Positions 1 to 10,580 of a stretch of DNA of 64,000 nt are shown one piece after another. A model generated the notes under the pieces. It was not told the origin of the DNA. It worked only from the letters and a program-made list of their open reading frames with translations, and did not search any database. How positions within the stretch are numbered: the stretch's first letter is position 1; each line of letters begins with the position of its first letter. The stretch spans positions 15,838,542 to 15,902,541 of the forward strand of contig OY821791.1 in assembly GCA_963682175.1 (NCBI GenBank), given 5' to 3'. This DNA is from Triglochin maritima. Lineage: Eukaryota; Streptophyta; Magnoliopsida; Alismatales; Juncaginaceae. Position numbers and translations under genes: made by a program.

Positions 1-1845
1 TTTATAGCGACGCTTCAGGTGTTGGCTTAGGATGTGTACTTATGCAGCACGGGAGGGTGATCGCGTACGCATCCAGACAGCTGAAGGTCCATGAGAGGAA
101 TTACCCGACGCATGATTTGGAGTTAGCAGCAGTGGTTCACGCACTGAAGACCTGGAGACACTATCTTTATGGCGAGCAGTTCGAGGTGTTTACTGATCAT
201 CAGAGTCTGAAGTACCTGTTCTCGCAGAAGGAGCTGAACATGAGGCAACGCAGATGGCTTGAGTTCATTAAGGACTACGATTTCACTATCTCTTACCATC
301 CGGGGAAGGCGAACACAGTTGCAGACGCTTTGAGCCGGAAGGTGGAGGTATCAGTAGCAGGCCTATGCATTCAGGAGTGGCGACTGCTAGAGTCCTTGGC
401 AGAGTGGAGGCCATTTGCTGATAGCTCTGAGGGCACAGTGATTGCCGGATTGAGAGTAGAGCCTCAGACAGTATCAGCAGTGATTCATGCTCAGACTACA
501 GATGAGGAGTTGAGCAGTTTGTTACAGTTAGCTGCCAGAGATGGGTCAGACTTCAGAGTTGGAGTGGATGGAGGTCTGAGATTCAGAGATCGTATCTGGG
601 TGCCGAAGACAGAGGACCTGAGACATAATATCATGTACAAAGATCTGCAGCGGAACTTCTGGTGGCGAGGTATGAAGAAGGACGTTGCAGACTTCGTGTC
701 GAGGTGTTTGGTCTGTTAGCAGGTGAAGATCGAGCACCAGAGACCAGCAGGGCAAATGCAGAGGATTGAGTTGCCCGAGTGGAAGTAGGAGCACGTGACG
801 ATGGATTTTGTTACGGGGCTACCGAAGACACGGAGATTCCACGATGCGATTTGGGTTATAGTCGATCGACTGACCAAGTCGGCGCATTTCTTAGCTATTA
901 AGACGACTCTTGCTCTGGAGGGTCTAGCTAAGTTATATATTGATGAGATTGTCATACTTCATGGCGTACCAGTCAGTATCATTTCAGACAGAGATCCCAG
1001 ATTCACTTCGAGATTTTGGGAGAGTCTACACAGAGCACTGGGGACACGTCTGAAGTTTAGCACAGCTTTCCACTCACAGACTGATGGCCAGTCAGAGCGG
1101 ACGATACAGACATTGGAGGACATGCTGAGAGCGTGTACACTGGACTGGGCCGGGCATTGGGATGAGCACTTGCCGTTGATAGAATTCGCCTACAACAACA
1201 GCTACCACTCGAGTATTGGGATGGCACCATATGAGGCATTATACGGGAGGCCGTGTAGATCGTCGGTATGCTGGAGTGATGTGGGCGAGAGACAGTTAGT
1301 TGGACCTGACATTATACAGTTATATTCAGAGAAGGTCGACGTGATTCGGAGACGATTAGCTACAGCACAGAGCAGGCAGAAGAGTTATGCTGATACGCGG
1401 AGGCGTGAGCTGACTTTTGAGGTAGGAGATCATGTCTTCCTGAAGATCTCGCCTTCCAGAGGGGTGATGAGATTCGGGAAGAAGGGGAAGCTGAGTCCGA
1501 GGTAAGTTGGACCTTTTGAGATATTGGATCGGGTCGGTGAGGTGGCATATAGGATTGCACTACCACCACAGTTCGCAGGACTTCACAACGTCTTCCATGT
1601 TTCTATGCTGAGGAAGTACGTGGCCGATCCAGCTCATGTGATAGAGATATCAGTACAGGAGATCCAGCAGGATTTGTCATTAGATGAGAGACCAGTTGAG
1701 ATTGTGGATCAAATGGTACATCAGCTCAGGAGGAGAGCGATTCCGATGGTGAAGGTCAGGTGGCAGCATCACAGTGTCAGAGAGGCTACCTGGGAGATCG
1801 AGGAGGATGTCAGGAAGCAGTATCCAGAGTTATTCCGGTAAGTCA
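1..1845 (+). pseudogene. Ty3/gypsy chromovirus pol, 3' part: RNase H, integrase, chromodomain
   Basis: This is the C-terminal half of a gypsy polyprotein whose start lies left of the window. In order it shows the RNase H end ([10 protein letters not shown] at the edge, [35 protein letters not shown] near 300-345), the integrase zinc-binding region (H..., CLVC near 620-720), the DDE core (TMDFVTGLP at about 799, SDRDPRF at about 985, then the glutamate of the HSQTDGQSER stretch), a GPF motif after 1506, and a chromodomain-like tail (PVEIVDQMV, VKVRW, TWEIEEDV). The chromodomain places it in the chromoviruses, probably the Tekay/Del side. One frame runs through the whole region and is broken only by three nonsense codons (717-719, 786-788, 1503-1505). 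Each is explained by a single substitution, so it is a young pseudogene without visible frameshifts. Confidence 0.93.
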
Positions 1846-1877
1846 GTTGTTTCGAATTTCGCGGACGAAATTCCTTT

Positions 1878-1889
1878 AAGGAGGGTAGA
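1878..1889 (+). other. Polypurine tract of the chromovirus
   Basis: A purine-rich run (AAGGAGGGTAGA) sits one base before the TG that opens the LTR. This is where a plus-strand primer is expected, and it fixes the start of the 3' LTR. Confidence 0.75.
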
Positions 1890-2122
1890 TTGTAATAACC
1901 TAATCTAAACACTGAAATTAAACTAAACTAAACCTAACTTACCCTAATTAATTATGTTAATGAAGAGTTAGGAGATAAGGATGGGAAAATGAGGTGGCTT
2001 GCTATGGTTGGTAGATTTGGAGGTGGTTAACTAAATGTGATATATATAGTAAAGATAAGGTTAAGCTGAAAACGTTTTGCTTCTTTGTTTTGGATTACCA
2101 GAGAGTGAGAGAAGAGTTTAGA

Positions 2123-2191
2123 GAGAAGAAGAAGAAGAAGGTGAAGAAGAAGAAGAGGAGAAGAAGGAGAAGAAGGAAGAAGAAGAGGAGT
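2123..2191 (+). repeat. GAA/GGA purine microsatellite inside the LTR
   Basis: An almost pure run of GAA, AAG and GGA triplets lies upstream of the palindrome array. The lysine/arginine-rich open frame across it is a by-product of the repeat. It may act as a GAGA-type promoter element, but this is inference. Confidence 0.85.
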
Positions 2192-2344
2192 GAAGTGACT
2201 CAAGCTTGGGAGGCTTCCACAACCGTCAAAAAGGTATGCCAAATCTTCAATATAACTCACTTATGCCTTGTGAGTGTTGGGGATCGACGTTGGTGTCGAA
2301 TTCCCCGTCGGATTTCAACCAATTCAGAGGTTGAAGACGACGAT

Positions 2345-2983
2345 CGGTCGACCGGTGCCTATGGGCAGTCGACCGATCCTATTATTATATTGATGTTTAC
2401 CCGCGAACGGTCGAACGATGTCTTAGGACGGTCGACCGTTATGCCAGATTTGTGCGGGAAAAAGGGGTTATGCTGTTATCGGTCGAACGGGACCACTTAG
2501 CCGGTCGACCGAATAACAATGAGAATGGGTCGGTTGGGGATTTTGACTTATTAAACAGTCGAACGTCCTTCACCTTGTTCGACTGATCCATTCGATGCTT
2601 AGTCGGTTGGGAGCTTTGACCATCAAAACGGTCGACCGCTCTTTAACTTTCGGTCGACCGACTGAGCATTTTAATTTAGCAGTAGAGTGCCTGTGATGTT
2701 TCGGTCGAACTGTATAAGCAGTTCCGGTCGACTGAATGTCACTTGGGCAAGATACTGAGAAGTCCTGTTATCGGTTGAACGACCCCTTGGTTCGACCGAT
2801 CGGATATATATATTATATAAATTTGTATAGCGTAGACCATCCAAACGGTCGACCGCTAGATGACTTTTGTTCGACCGATTGGTCGGTATTTCGGTTGGCG
2901 TGGTTCGACCGGTAGACTTGTTTGTACAGTACTGTGTACTGTGTGGGGGACCGGTCGACCGGTGTGCTTTTAGCGGTCGACCG
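2345..2983 (+). repeat. CGGTCGACCG palindrome-doublet array, chromovirus LTR
   Basis: Copies of the palindrome CGGTCGACCG and one- or two-base variants come in pairs. Start-to-start distances are mostly 20-23 bp (2345/2366, 2408/2429, 2480/2502, 2629/2651, 2702/2725, 2846/2868, 2952/2974). Spacers inside pairs are not conserved. Variants include CGGTTGACC-type C-to-T changes and CGGTCGAACG. Confidence 0.9.
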
Positions 2984-3845
2984 ATCTGCCGCAGGTTGAT
3001 GGATTTATCCACACACGATCCGTTGAGTATAGGTCGACTACCGGCTCCGAGGCGACGGTTGATTACCGGCTTTGAGAGCTACGGATTTCACCTTCGACGA
3101 AGGCGTATTATTGTACTACTGTTGCCTCTCTTACCGAGCGGGGTGTGAGGGATGTGTGCCGTAAACCTTGGGCAGTTTGCGAGGGTTTAGCGGTAGGCCG
3201 AGGATGTTCCGGCAGGGTGCGCGCTTGGCGGCTCTTGGGGGAGCAGCGGTTGTCGTCTGACCCGAGTTGTGTATTCGGCGGGCTGACTCACTCCTGGGGT
3301 GGCGGCGTGTACCGGGGGTTCCTTCCTGCACTTTTTGGGGAGCAGTGGTGTCGACTGACCCTTGTGAGGCAGCGGTGGACTGACTTGACCCTAGTGACAG
3401 GAGTGGTTCAGTGCCGCGGAGGCGGTGAGGGCATTATTGTGGGCCCGAGGTGGATGATCATGTGCATAGCATTGCATTGTCTTTAATTCCTTTTTATATT
3501 TTAGGAGGTTTGGTATACGGGGTTCCTGCAGGGAACTCAGGCATGTTTGTTTGTTTTCATTTCAGGTAGCGAGTAGCATTAGAGTCAGGTAGTGACCGAG
3601 GAGAATGCCCCCGGGATCAGATCATGTTCTCTTTATTATCTTCTTTTGTTTGAGGTAGTGATTACATGTATATTCACTTTTGTTGTAATCACAGTTGACT
3701 CATTTATATAGTTTGACTTCCACGTGGGTCTGTATCTTATATATTTTATATATATGTTAGTTTGTTTTCCCGTGACGTGCCATGTGTTGACCGTTGATGG
3801 TCTTTATTATTGTTTAAATTTTCCGCTGTTTTCGGGTACGTTACA

Positions 3846-5038
3846 GGTTAGGCTTTTTTGGTCGACCGTTTGTGTGCAGAACTGAATTCCTGGTCTTGTT
3901 GTGTGTCAACTCTGTCCACGGAAACCCGTGTCCTTGCTTAGAGTGTGAGTCGGGAGGTGACGGCGGGTACGTGGTCGTACCGCCCAGGGACCGCCGTGTG
4001 GAAGAGTGTGGACACTTGGGTCGTGCCACATCCGTATTGGACGTGGTGTGACGTGTTGTTGTCTTACTCTCTGGTGAGTAGCAGACCTGGGGATCGCGGA
4101 TCCCAATGCGTGTTGACAGTTGGCTCGTGGAGCATGATGACCCTGCAGACTACGGTCTGGACCGGTCCGATGTTGTGCCGGACGTATGTCGTGCCGCCGA
4201 TGTTGTGCCGGCGATGCCGCCGAGGTTTTGCCGGCGATGATGGTGTCGACGATGTTCTGGCTTGTGGTTGTGTCGTCCGATGTTGTGCCAAACGTATGTT
4301 GTACCGCCGATGTTGTGCCGACGATGCTGCTGATGTTGTGCCAGCGATGATCCCCAATTGGGCACCTATCCTGGGATGTTGACCGACCGGGCTACGGCTC
4401 CGTCGAAGGTGGTGTAGACCACATGGTTCCTTGCGCGGAACTGCGGACGCTCCTCACTGATCCCTTAGGCTCGTGTAGTCGCGTGTGGGGGGACGCATCG
4501 CATGCTGTCCATAAGACCGTATGTGCCTACGGTAGGTTTCCGAGGGAGACTCGTTGTTGTTGCTGGACGGATGTCCTTGTGGACCCTGTTGAAGGTCGTT
4601 GTTGTTGGACCGAGGTCCCGTTTACCCTATTGTGGGACTTGATGCATTGCAGATGTGATATGACATGCCACTAGTATGATAGGTTCATTTACCGTACTAT
4701 TGCATGCATATATGTGAGCTTGGCATACGGGGTTTCCTAATGGGAAACTCAGGCATCGTTGTTTGATTCATGTTTCAGGATCGCAGTAGGTTCTATCGGG
4801 TGGTGACAGCGGGCGCACACATTTTGGGGTCAGGATCCTCATCGGACTCTTCGAGGTCATCGTGATTAGTTTACCTATCTTTTCATTATATTGTTGTAAT
4901 CACGTCTTTTGACAAACTCTGTTGTATTATTGGTGCACCGACTGTTGACTTATATGAGTAACATTCTCATTCATGATTTTATCTCAGAAATCTCTTGATT
5001 GTTTAAATTTTTAAATTTTCGCTGTTCGGGATGGTACA
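3846..5038 (+). mobile_element. Truncated related chromovirus LTR
   Basis: Directly after the first LTR, the sequence resumes inside a palindrome array (GGTCGACCG at about 3,860). It then follows the family layout to its end: tandem GC-rich zone, the CATACGGGG...CTCAGGCAT block at about 4,715, the GTGATTA...TAATCAC dyad at about 4,861, and a GGTACA terminus at 5,038. The missing 5' half is most simply explained if the element ending at 3,845 inserted into this LTR, so the other half would lie left of the window. That nesting is inference. Confidence 0.75.
4164..4350 (+). repeat. GATGTTGTGCC minisatellite in the truncated LTR
   Basis: Repeats of GATGTTGTGCCGG and close variants occur. A larger unit recurs with its starts 111 bp apart (4,167 and 4,278). 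This zone sits where the other copies of the LTR family carry differently amplified minisatellites. Confidence 0.75.
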
Positions 5039-5553
5039 ACTATTGATTTGTATGCATTCTCCCATTCTGATTGGGTAGGATATGAAAGAACTAGATGCTC
5101 GTTTACTGGGTTTTTTGTAATATCGTAACCCTTACTTATGTTTTAATTGTGTTTAGGGGTGGATTAGAGAGGATTGAGATGGACGACTGAGATCGATTTT
5201 GGGAAGAGTATATAAGGTTTGGTTTTCTCATGTCTCCCATTCTCTCTCTCGCGTCTCTCACTCTCTCACTCGTCTCTCCCCCTCAGTGCTTCCTCTGTGT
5301 TCGTGGAGGTGGGATCGTCGACGCTTGCTTGAGCTCAATTGGGTACCGCGTCGAGGTGATCGAGTTCGTGGAGTTCACCGGAGAAGAAGGGGTTGCGAGG
5401 AAGTGTCGTCGTTGGTTCTTCAAAAGCTTCTTCAAGCCTTAAGGTATGTCAAACTTGCTTTTACGCTCACCTATTATCAGTGTGGGGGTGGGAGCGGTCA
5501 ACGTTAGGCCATTTTGTCTCGTCGGACCTGGACAACAGTTTCTGCACTAAAAT

Positions 5554-6139
5554 CGGTCGACCAGTGTTCTGGGTTCGGTCGACCGGTTATAGTGTATTTT
5601 GGACAAAATCCCTCGCACCGGTCGAACGATACCTTCGTGGTGGTCGACCGGTGGTACAATTCTAGCGAGAGATGGAGGCTCTGGGTATTTTCGGTCGAAC
5701 GGGACCCCTTTGCCGGTCGACTGAGAGTACTGTCGTAGGTCGGTTGGGGCGTTGACCATCCAAATGGTCGACCGCCTGGTTGACTCGTCCGACCAACGAC
5801 TTAAGTTAACTTAATGTCCGGTCGACCAGAAGTGTTGTTTCGGTCGACCGTGTAGAATGGTTTGTTGAATGATTTACACTGGTGGATTTTGGTCGACCGC
5901 TAGTGTTGTTTCGGTCGACCGTGTAGTGTGGAATGTTGGCGGGTTCTACTGGAGGTTTTCGGTCGACCGGAAGTTTGGCATCGTCCGACCGTTTGATCGT
6001 GGATTGCGAAAATGTTTTCTTACTGGTGCTTATCGGTCGACCGGGTCCCCTTTGTCGTTCGACCGATTGGTGGGTTTTTCGGTTGGGTCAGTTCCCTAGG
6101 TGAGGATCGGTCGACCGTTAAACGGATTTCGTTCGACCG
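5554..6139 (+). repeat. CGGTCGACCG doublet array, near-regular 22-bp spacing
   Basis: The pairs start at 5554/5576, 5619/5641, 5692/5714, 5819/5841, 5890/5912, 5960/5982, 6034/6056 and 6108/6130, each 22 bp apart. A further pair at 5765/5786 is 21 bp apart. Successive pairs follow mostly at 65-74 bp. The 12-bp spacers inside pairs differ in sequence, so spacing is kept better than sequence. Confidence 0.93.
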
Positions 6140-6183
6140 TTTCTGCCTGTTTTTGTTGGATTCGTGGTTTTATAAGTACACTT

Positions 6184-6405
6184 GACGGCGGCTCGTCTCT
6201 CCGGCCCCAGTGGGCAACTGCACGGACTGTCGCCCGATAGTGGTGTGCTTGTACGCTTGAAGGTGGCTCGTCTCTCCGGCCCATTGGGCAACGGCACAGA
6301 CTGTCGCCCGATAGTGGTATGAGTGTTTGATTGAAGGCGGCTCGTCTCTCCAGCCCCAGTGGGCAACGGCACAGACTGTCGGCCTGATATCTTGTGGTGG
6401 TGCCT
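6184..6405 (+). repeat. Three-copy 75-bp minisatellite in the solo LTR
   Basis: Units start at 6,184, 6,259 and 6,333 (75 and 74 bp). They share GGCTCGTCTCTCC, a GTGGGCAAC block and ACTGTCG. They lie between the palindrome array and the conserved LTR tail. Confidence 0.88.
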
Positions 6406-6867
6406 TGTGTGCACGGGTTGTCGTTTGGCTATGGCTGGGAGGGAGGTCCCAGGAACTTAGCGGTTGTGTCGGTTGTTCTATTCATTGTTCATTGTATCTT
6501 TCCCTATTGTTCATATATGTGTTAGGGTTTGACATACGGGGTTTCCTTCTGGAAACTCAGGCATATTTTATGTCTGCTTTCAGGCCGTGAGCGGCGTTAG
6601 AGGGTGGTGCCTGCGGATGAGAGCTGCTGGGAACTGATCCTGCTTTCCCCTCGTTTGAGGTTGTTGTGATTACATTTGTATATTTTATTTTATAGTCTTT
6701 GATGTAATCACCCTTTTGTAAACTCAGATCTGTATATTGATATATATGTTGGTGCACATTGTGTTTATCTTTGGTAATGTCCTCGGTGATTTATTCTGGT
6801 TGTTGATTTTACAATTTAAAAAGTTTTAAATTTTCCACTGTTCGAGGACGTTACATTTTTATGTTCT

Positions 6868-7205
6868 TGAGGTCAAACTATGTTTCTTGGAAAACCAAGG
6901 AAACAAACAACGACCATGACCACTATTGAGCTCACTGAATAACTTATATCCTCAAGGACCTTCAAATCCCTCTTCGATGTCGTCTAGTTCTATTTTTGTG
7001 ATAATATTAGTGCCTTCCAAAGGACAATAAATTATGTGTTTCATGTTAGGACCAAACATGTGAAGCTTGATTACTACTATGTCCGTGAGAAGCTTTGACT
7101 TGTGTGATAATTACAAGGTTTGATTCTTCTGCTGCCTATGCTTGATGTTACCTTCACAAAGGCCTTAGCCGAAGGTGCTTTCATATCTATTTTTGCAAAC
7201 TCGGC
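6868..7205 (+). pseudogene. Ty1/copia RNase H relic
   Basis: Translating across several stops and frame changes gives a recognisable copia RNase H tail: SWKTKET near 6,890, then CDN(I)SAFQ, VFHVRTKHVKLDYYYVREK near 7,010-7,095, and DVTFTKAL near 7,145-7,170. These match the family blocks CDNxSA, RTKHIEID(C)HFVRE and (D)xFTKAL. Nothing upstream is preserved because the solo LTR ends at 6,855. It is an old, truncated fragment and no LTR belonging to it was found. Confidence 0.75.
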
Positions 7206-9784
7206 GTAATATCACGAACCAGTTTGATTGGGAATGCTAGTAATCAACGCACCCAATTCTAATGATTAAAGCTTGAATGTTTACGCCCATCAAACCAAGT
7301 AAAGGATCCAGATTGGATGAGTCTATAAGTGAGCCTCTGCAACCGACTTAGTGCAATTAGGTTGATGAAATGAACCTTGACCATCTAATGTGATTATTAG
7401 GTCTAGTACACCAAATAAGGGTTAAATTGGGTGCAATTATGATTAAGGCTAGAACCCTTATAGGCGGACGTAGGGCGTCTAGGACGTGCTAACTTTTTAA
7501 ACATGGTGTTTGTCATTTTTATATATGACGGGTTGTCCAATTTAAACACGAAATTTCCATTATTTGTAGTGTATTTCATCACTTCTGGAGGTACATTTTT
7601 ATACTTATGGTCAATCATTTTTAAATATGAGAGGTTGTCTTTTTTACGGACATCAAGGATGCCCTCGTCCACTAAACATTTTCCTTTGGGTTACCGCATT
7701 CCTGTACAAATACCCCTTGTAAGGGACATCAATAAAATTAGGTTTTCAAACCCTTTCTTCTATCTCGTCTTTTGCCTCTTTCTCTTTCTCTTTCTCTTTC
7801 TCTTTCTCCTTCTTCTTGTTCTAATTCTAATTCTCTACGGTTTCAAGGCCTACCTCATGCAGTGATTGCTTTAAAGGAAGTGAAGGAAAATGTAGAACTT
7901 CAGTTCCAAATTCTAATTCCTAAAACTTTAATTATCTAATCTTCGGTTCCGCTGAATGGTGAAATGTGTATTTTATGATGAGGTTTGGAAAATTATCGTT
8001 TTTCAGATATGATTGAAATAACATTTTAGGTATATTATAGGAAATTAGACTTCTTTGGATTTTGAGTGAAATGTGGAAACTCATCTTTACTACAATTTGT
8101 GGAAATGTTGGAAGTCATGGATGCAATTTCAGTTTCAGAATTTGTAAGTTTTCTTGTAAAACAATTACTTAAAAGTCATTCCAAAAGCTTGGTTCCCCCA
8201 TTTTCTTACAGATTTCTTAACCCCAAATATAATAATATATAGGTCGTACTTATCCTTCAGAGGTGAGAACTCATACAAATTTGTACTTATTATGAACTTG
8301 GGCTTCTGTATTTTAGAAAGCGGTACAAAATAATAACTTGGATGTTACGAAAAATATTAGTGGAGTTCATTGTTTTTTTTTGAATGAGCATTGGAGTTCA
8401 TCGTTGACCACGGAAGTTTGTGTGTTTCTCAATCTTGATTTATAGAAGCGATAGGAAAATTGGGATTCAATCTAGACTACACTCAAATTTAACGGACTGG
8501 TTTCCTAACTAATTTTTAACTTAACAATGTCATGCGCGCTGACAAGTCATACGACATTTAACCAAAAGCAGATAATTTTCTATCCGATACTAATTTGGTT
8601 TCCTAAACGTTAATGCTGTCAAGGCTCAAACAAAAACCGAAGCAGAAACAAAGTATTCGGAACAACACCAAACCCTAAACTAACCAACTGGCCAGACATA
8701 GACCGCAATTTCATTCTATGATACGATGATTGCATGTCATTTATTTTATCTAGAATTATTGCTTGCTTATGGATTAGGGCTGCCGAAGATCACGTGGGCT
8801 CCCGAATTTCTTCTCACGCCCATCTCCTTCATTACGTGGAAACACATAACATGTCCATTTCTATTTACTGTGACCTATTTCATATTTGTTGTTGTTCCAT
8901 GCACGAAACCAAACTGTTCAGATGTATTTGTAATAGTAGCCATAATCACGACTACGAGTGTTCGTACGCCAATATGGCCATATGTGCGTATACACATGGG
9001 TGGTTAATCCCCCATGCGGTGGCGGTCACGGCTCGGTGACGAATCCAGAAAATTTTACCAGTTATGGCAAAAGTTTGACAAGTAAATATTAATAAAAAAA
9101 ATCTCTAAATAATTAACATGAAATACCTTTGTAACGACAGATAGAAATATCAAATTTTATGAATTCCTCTATGATTTTTCATATTTTGAGATTGTTGCAT
9201 TATAGTGTTGTTATCTACAATAGAACATTTTTTATATAATTAAGCAATCAAGCAACCATTCAGAACTTTATCTCCCACCCTATTACAAAGCAAACTCTTG
9301 ATTACCTTCATTGTTGACAAAGTTTTATGCACAGGATTTGGGGGAACATGCTCAATGCCAATTCCACTAACAAGTACATTAATGGGTAAACTTCATTTTC
9401 CAAAAAGATATAATAATTTGCAATCATATATATATGTGAATGTATCAAGTTTCCAATTTATCAATTATAACCTCAATATTAAACTAAATAACAATCATTA
9501 GGTTCACGATCAAGCAAAACCCCAAAATTTCGTTCGCTTGATAAACAAATATACTAAATCTCAACAACCTTAGACGACACCTCAATAACTTAATAGATCT
9601 TGACAAAATTTTGAAATTAATTTAAAACTTAAAGTTTGAAGTTAGAAAACTTAGAAGGACCTTTGACTAATTTTTTTTTAAAAATTTGCTAGATAATCAT
9701 TTTGTTCAAAATTGGTACTAGAATTGAGGAAATTTGCGAAATTCTACTGGGGGCATCTGGCAATTAGCCATCTTATATTCTTAT
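7206..9784. other. No recognisable gene (2.6 kb)
   Basis: This AT-rich stretch has no open frame I can assign. It contains a CTTTCT microsatellite at about 7,768-7,816. A possible repeat relic runs from about 9,030 (gene-like phrase GACGAATCCAGAAAATTTTA) to about 9,760 (CTACTGGGGGCA). I could not classify it. Confidence 0.5.
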
Positions 9785-10409
9785 CTCTGTTTTAAAAACC
9801 GAACCGAACCGACGGTCAGACCGGGTTGGACCGTGAACCGGTAGCAGACCGGTCGGTTCTGTCAAAAAACCGGCCCCCCTTATGAACCGAAGTGAACCGA
9901 AGAAAACCGAAAAAACCGATCGAACCGATCGGTTTTTTCGGTTTGGTCGAACCGAAATGAACCGCTTTTTTCAATTTAAACAAAATTTGATTTTTATTGT
10001 TTTATTTTTTGTTCAATTTTAACCCAAATTTTAGGGGTTTTATTTTTTACTACTCTTTCCACAACCCCTCACCACGCCTCCACCCCTCACCGCTCCTCCA
10101 CCCCTCGCGATCATTTCAATTTTGTTTACAGGTTTTAATTAAATTATTTTACAGATTAGTAAATTTGTTGAATTAATCATAGGTTAGACACTTGGTTATT
10201 ACTTATTATGTAAAAAAATAATAGAAAAAATCAGTTCAATTGGTTGGACCGCCGTTACGGAGTCGGTTCGGTTCAACTCTCGGTTCACAAAATTCCGATG
10301 TCATGCTGACATCATCATCGGTTGGATCAGGTTGAACCATCGGTTCGACCACTTTGAACCAAACCGAGCTGTTTTCGGTTCACTCTTCGGTTCGGTTTTT
10401 AAAACATTG
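9785..10409. mobile_element. hAT-type MITE (625 bp, TSD ATTCTTAT)
   Basis: Both ends carry TGTTTTAAAAACCGAACCG in inverted orientation, three bases inside an identical 8-bp flank ATTCTTAT (9,777-9,784 and 10,410-10,417). The 8-bp duplication fits the hAT superfamily. Subterminal sequence is rich in ACCGAACCG-type repeats at both ends, and the middle is AT-rich and non-coding. It has no transposase and would need one in trans. Confidence 0.85.
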
Positions 10410-10580
10410 ATTCTTATTACGTGGTATGGGCAAAAAGTGCACTTGCATTCGCCACCTGTCCAACATATGAAACGAGTGCAAAGGCATCAACTCTAATGGT
10501 TATGAACTTATGATTGATTAGAGGGATGACCGGCAAAGACATCAACCCCAATGGTTGTGATTAATTATGGAGATGGCGGG

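Larger units (their letters stand above)
1891..3845 (+). mobile_element. Chromovirus 3' LTR (1,955 bp)
   Basis: It begins TGTAATAACC directly after the polypurine tract and ends GGGTACGTTACA. The same TGTAATA start and GTTACA end occur in the solo LTRs at 5,116-6,855 and 33,734-35,547. Its layout is an AT-rich 5' part, a GAA-rich purine tract, a long array of CGGTCGACCG-like palindromes, a GC-rich repeat zone near 3,200-3,400, and a conserved tail from 3,511 with two short inverted repeats. The 5' LTR lies outside the window, so divergence dating is not possible here. Confidence 0.88.
5116..6855 (+). mobile_element. Chromovirus solo LTR (1,740 bp, TSD TTTTT)
   Basis: The LTR starts TGTAATATCG and ends GGACGTTACA, and is flanked by TTTTT on both sides (5,111-5,115 and 6,856-6,860). 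No primer-binding site, coding region or second LTR adjoins it, so it is a solo LTR left by intra-element recombination. The order of parts matches the other copies: pyrimidine-rich leader at about 5,230, palindrome array, 75-bp minisatellite, conserved tail. The repeat is T-only, so by itself the TSD is weak; matching ends in the other copies support the borders. Confidence 0.88.

Noticed and set aside
2090..2500. Lysine/arginine-rich 136-aa open frame
   Set aside because: It is the translation of a GAA-type microsatellite and the palindrome array inside an LTR.
2345..2983. Regular short repeats that might suggest a CRISPR array
   Set aside because: The sequence is plant DNA, the repeat is only 10 bp, spacing is far below CRISPR spacers, and the arrays sit inside LTRs with target duplications.
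6096..6414. Long minus-strand frames over the LTR minisatellite
   Set aside because: They result from the three 75-bp repeats and not from a gene. The same holds for 48,651-49,117 and 34,533-35,123.
8726..9039. Overlapping open frames of about 95-100 aa
   Set aside because: No domain, no promoter or splice context, and two frames open over the same stretch.
9030..9770. Possible DNA transposon with GAATCCAGAAAATTT and CTACTGGGGGCA ends
   Set aside because: I found no convincing inverted ends or target duplication. Left as unassigned.
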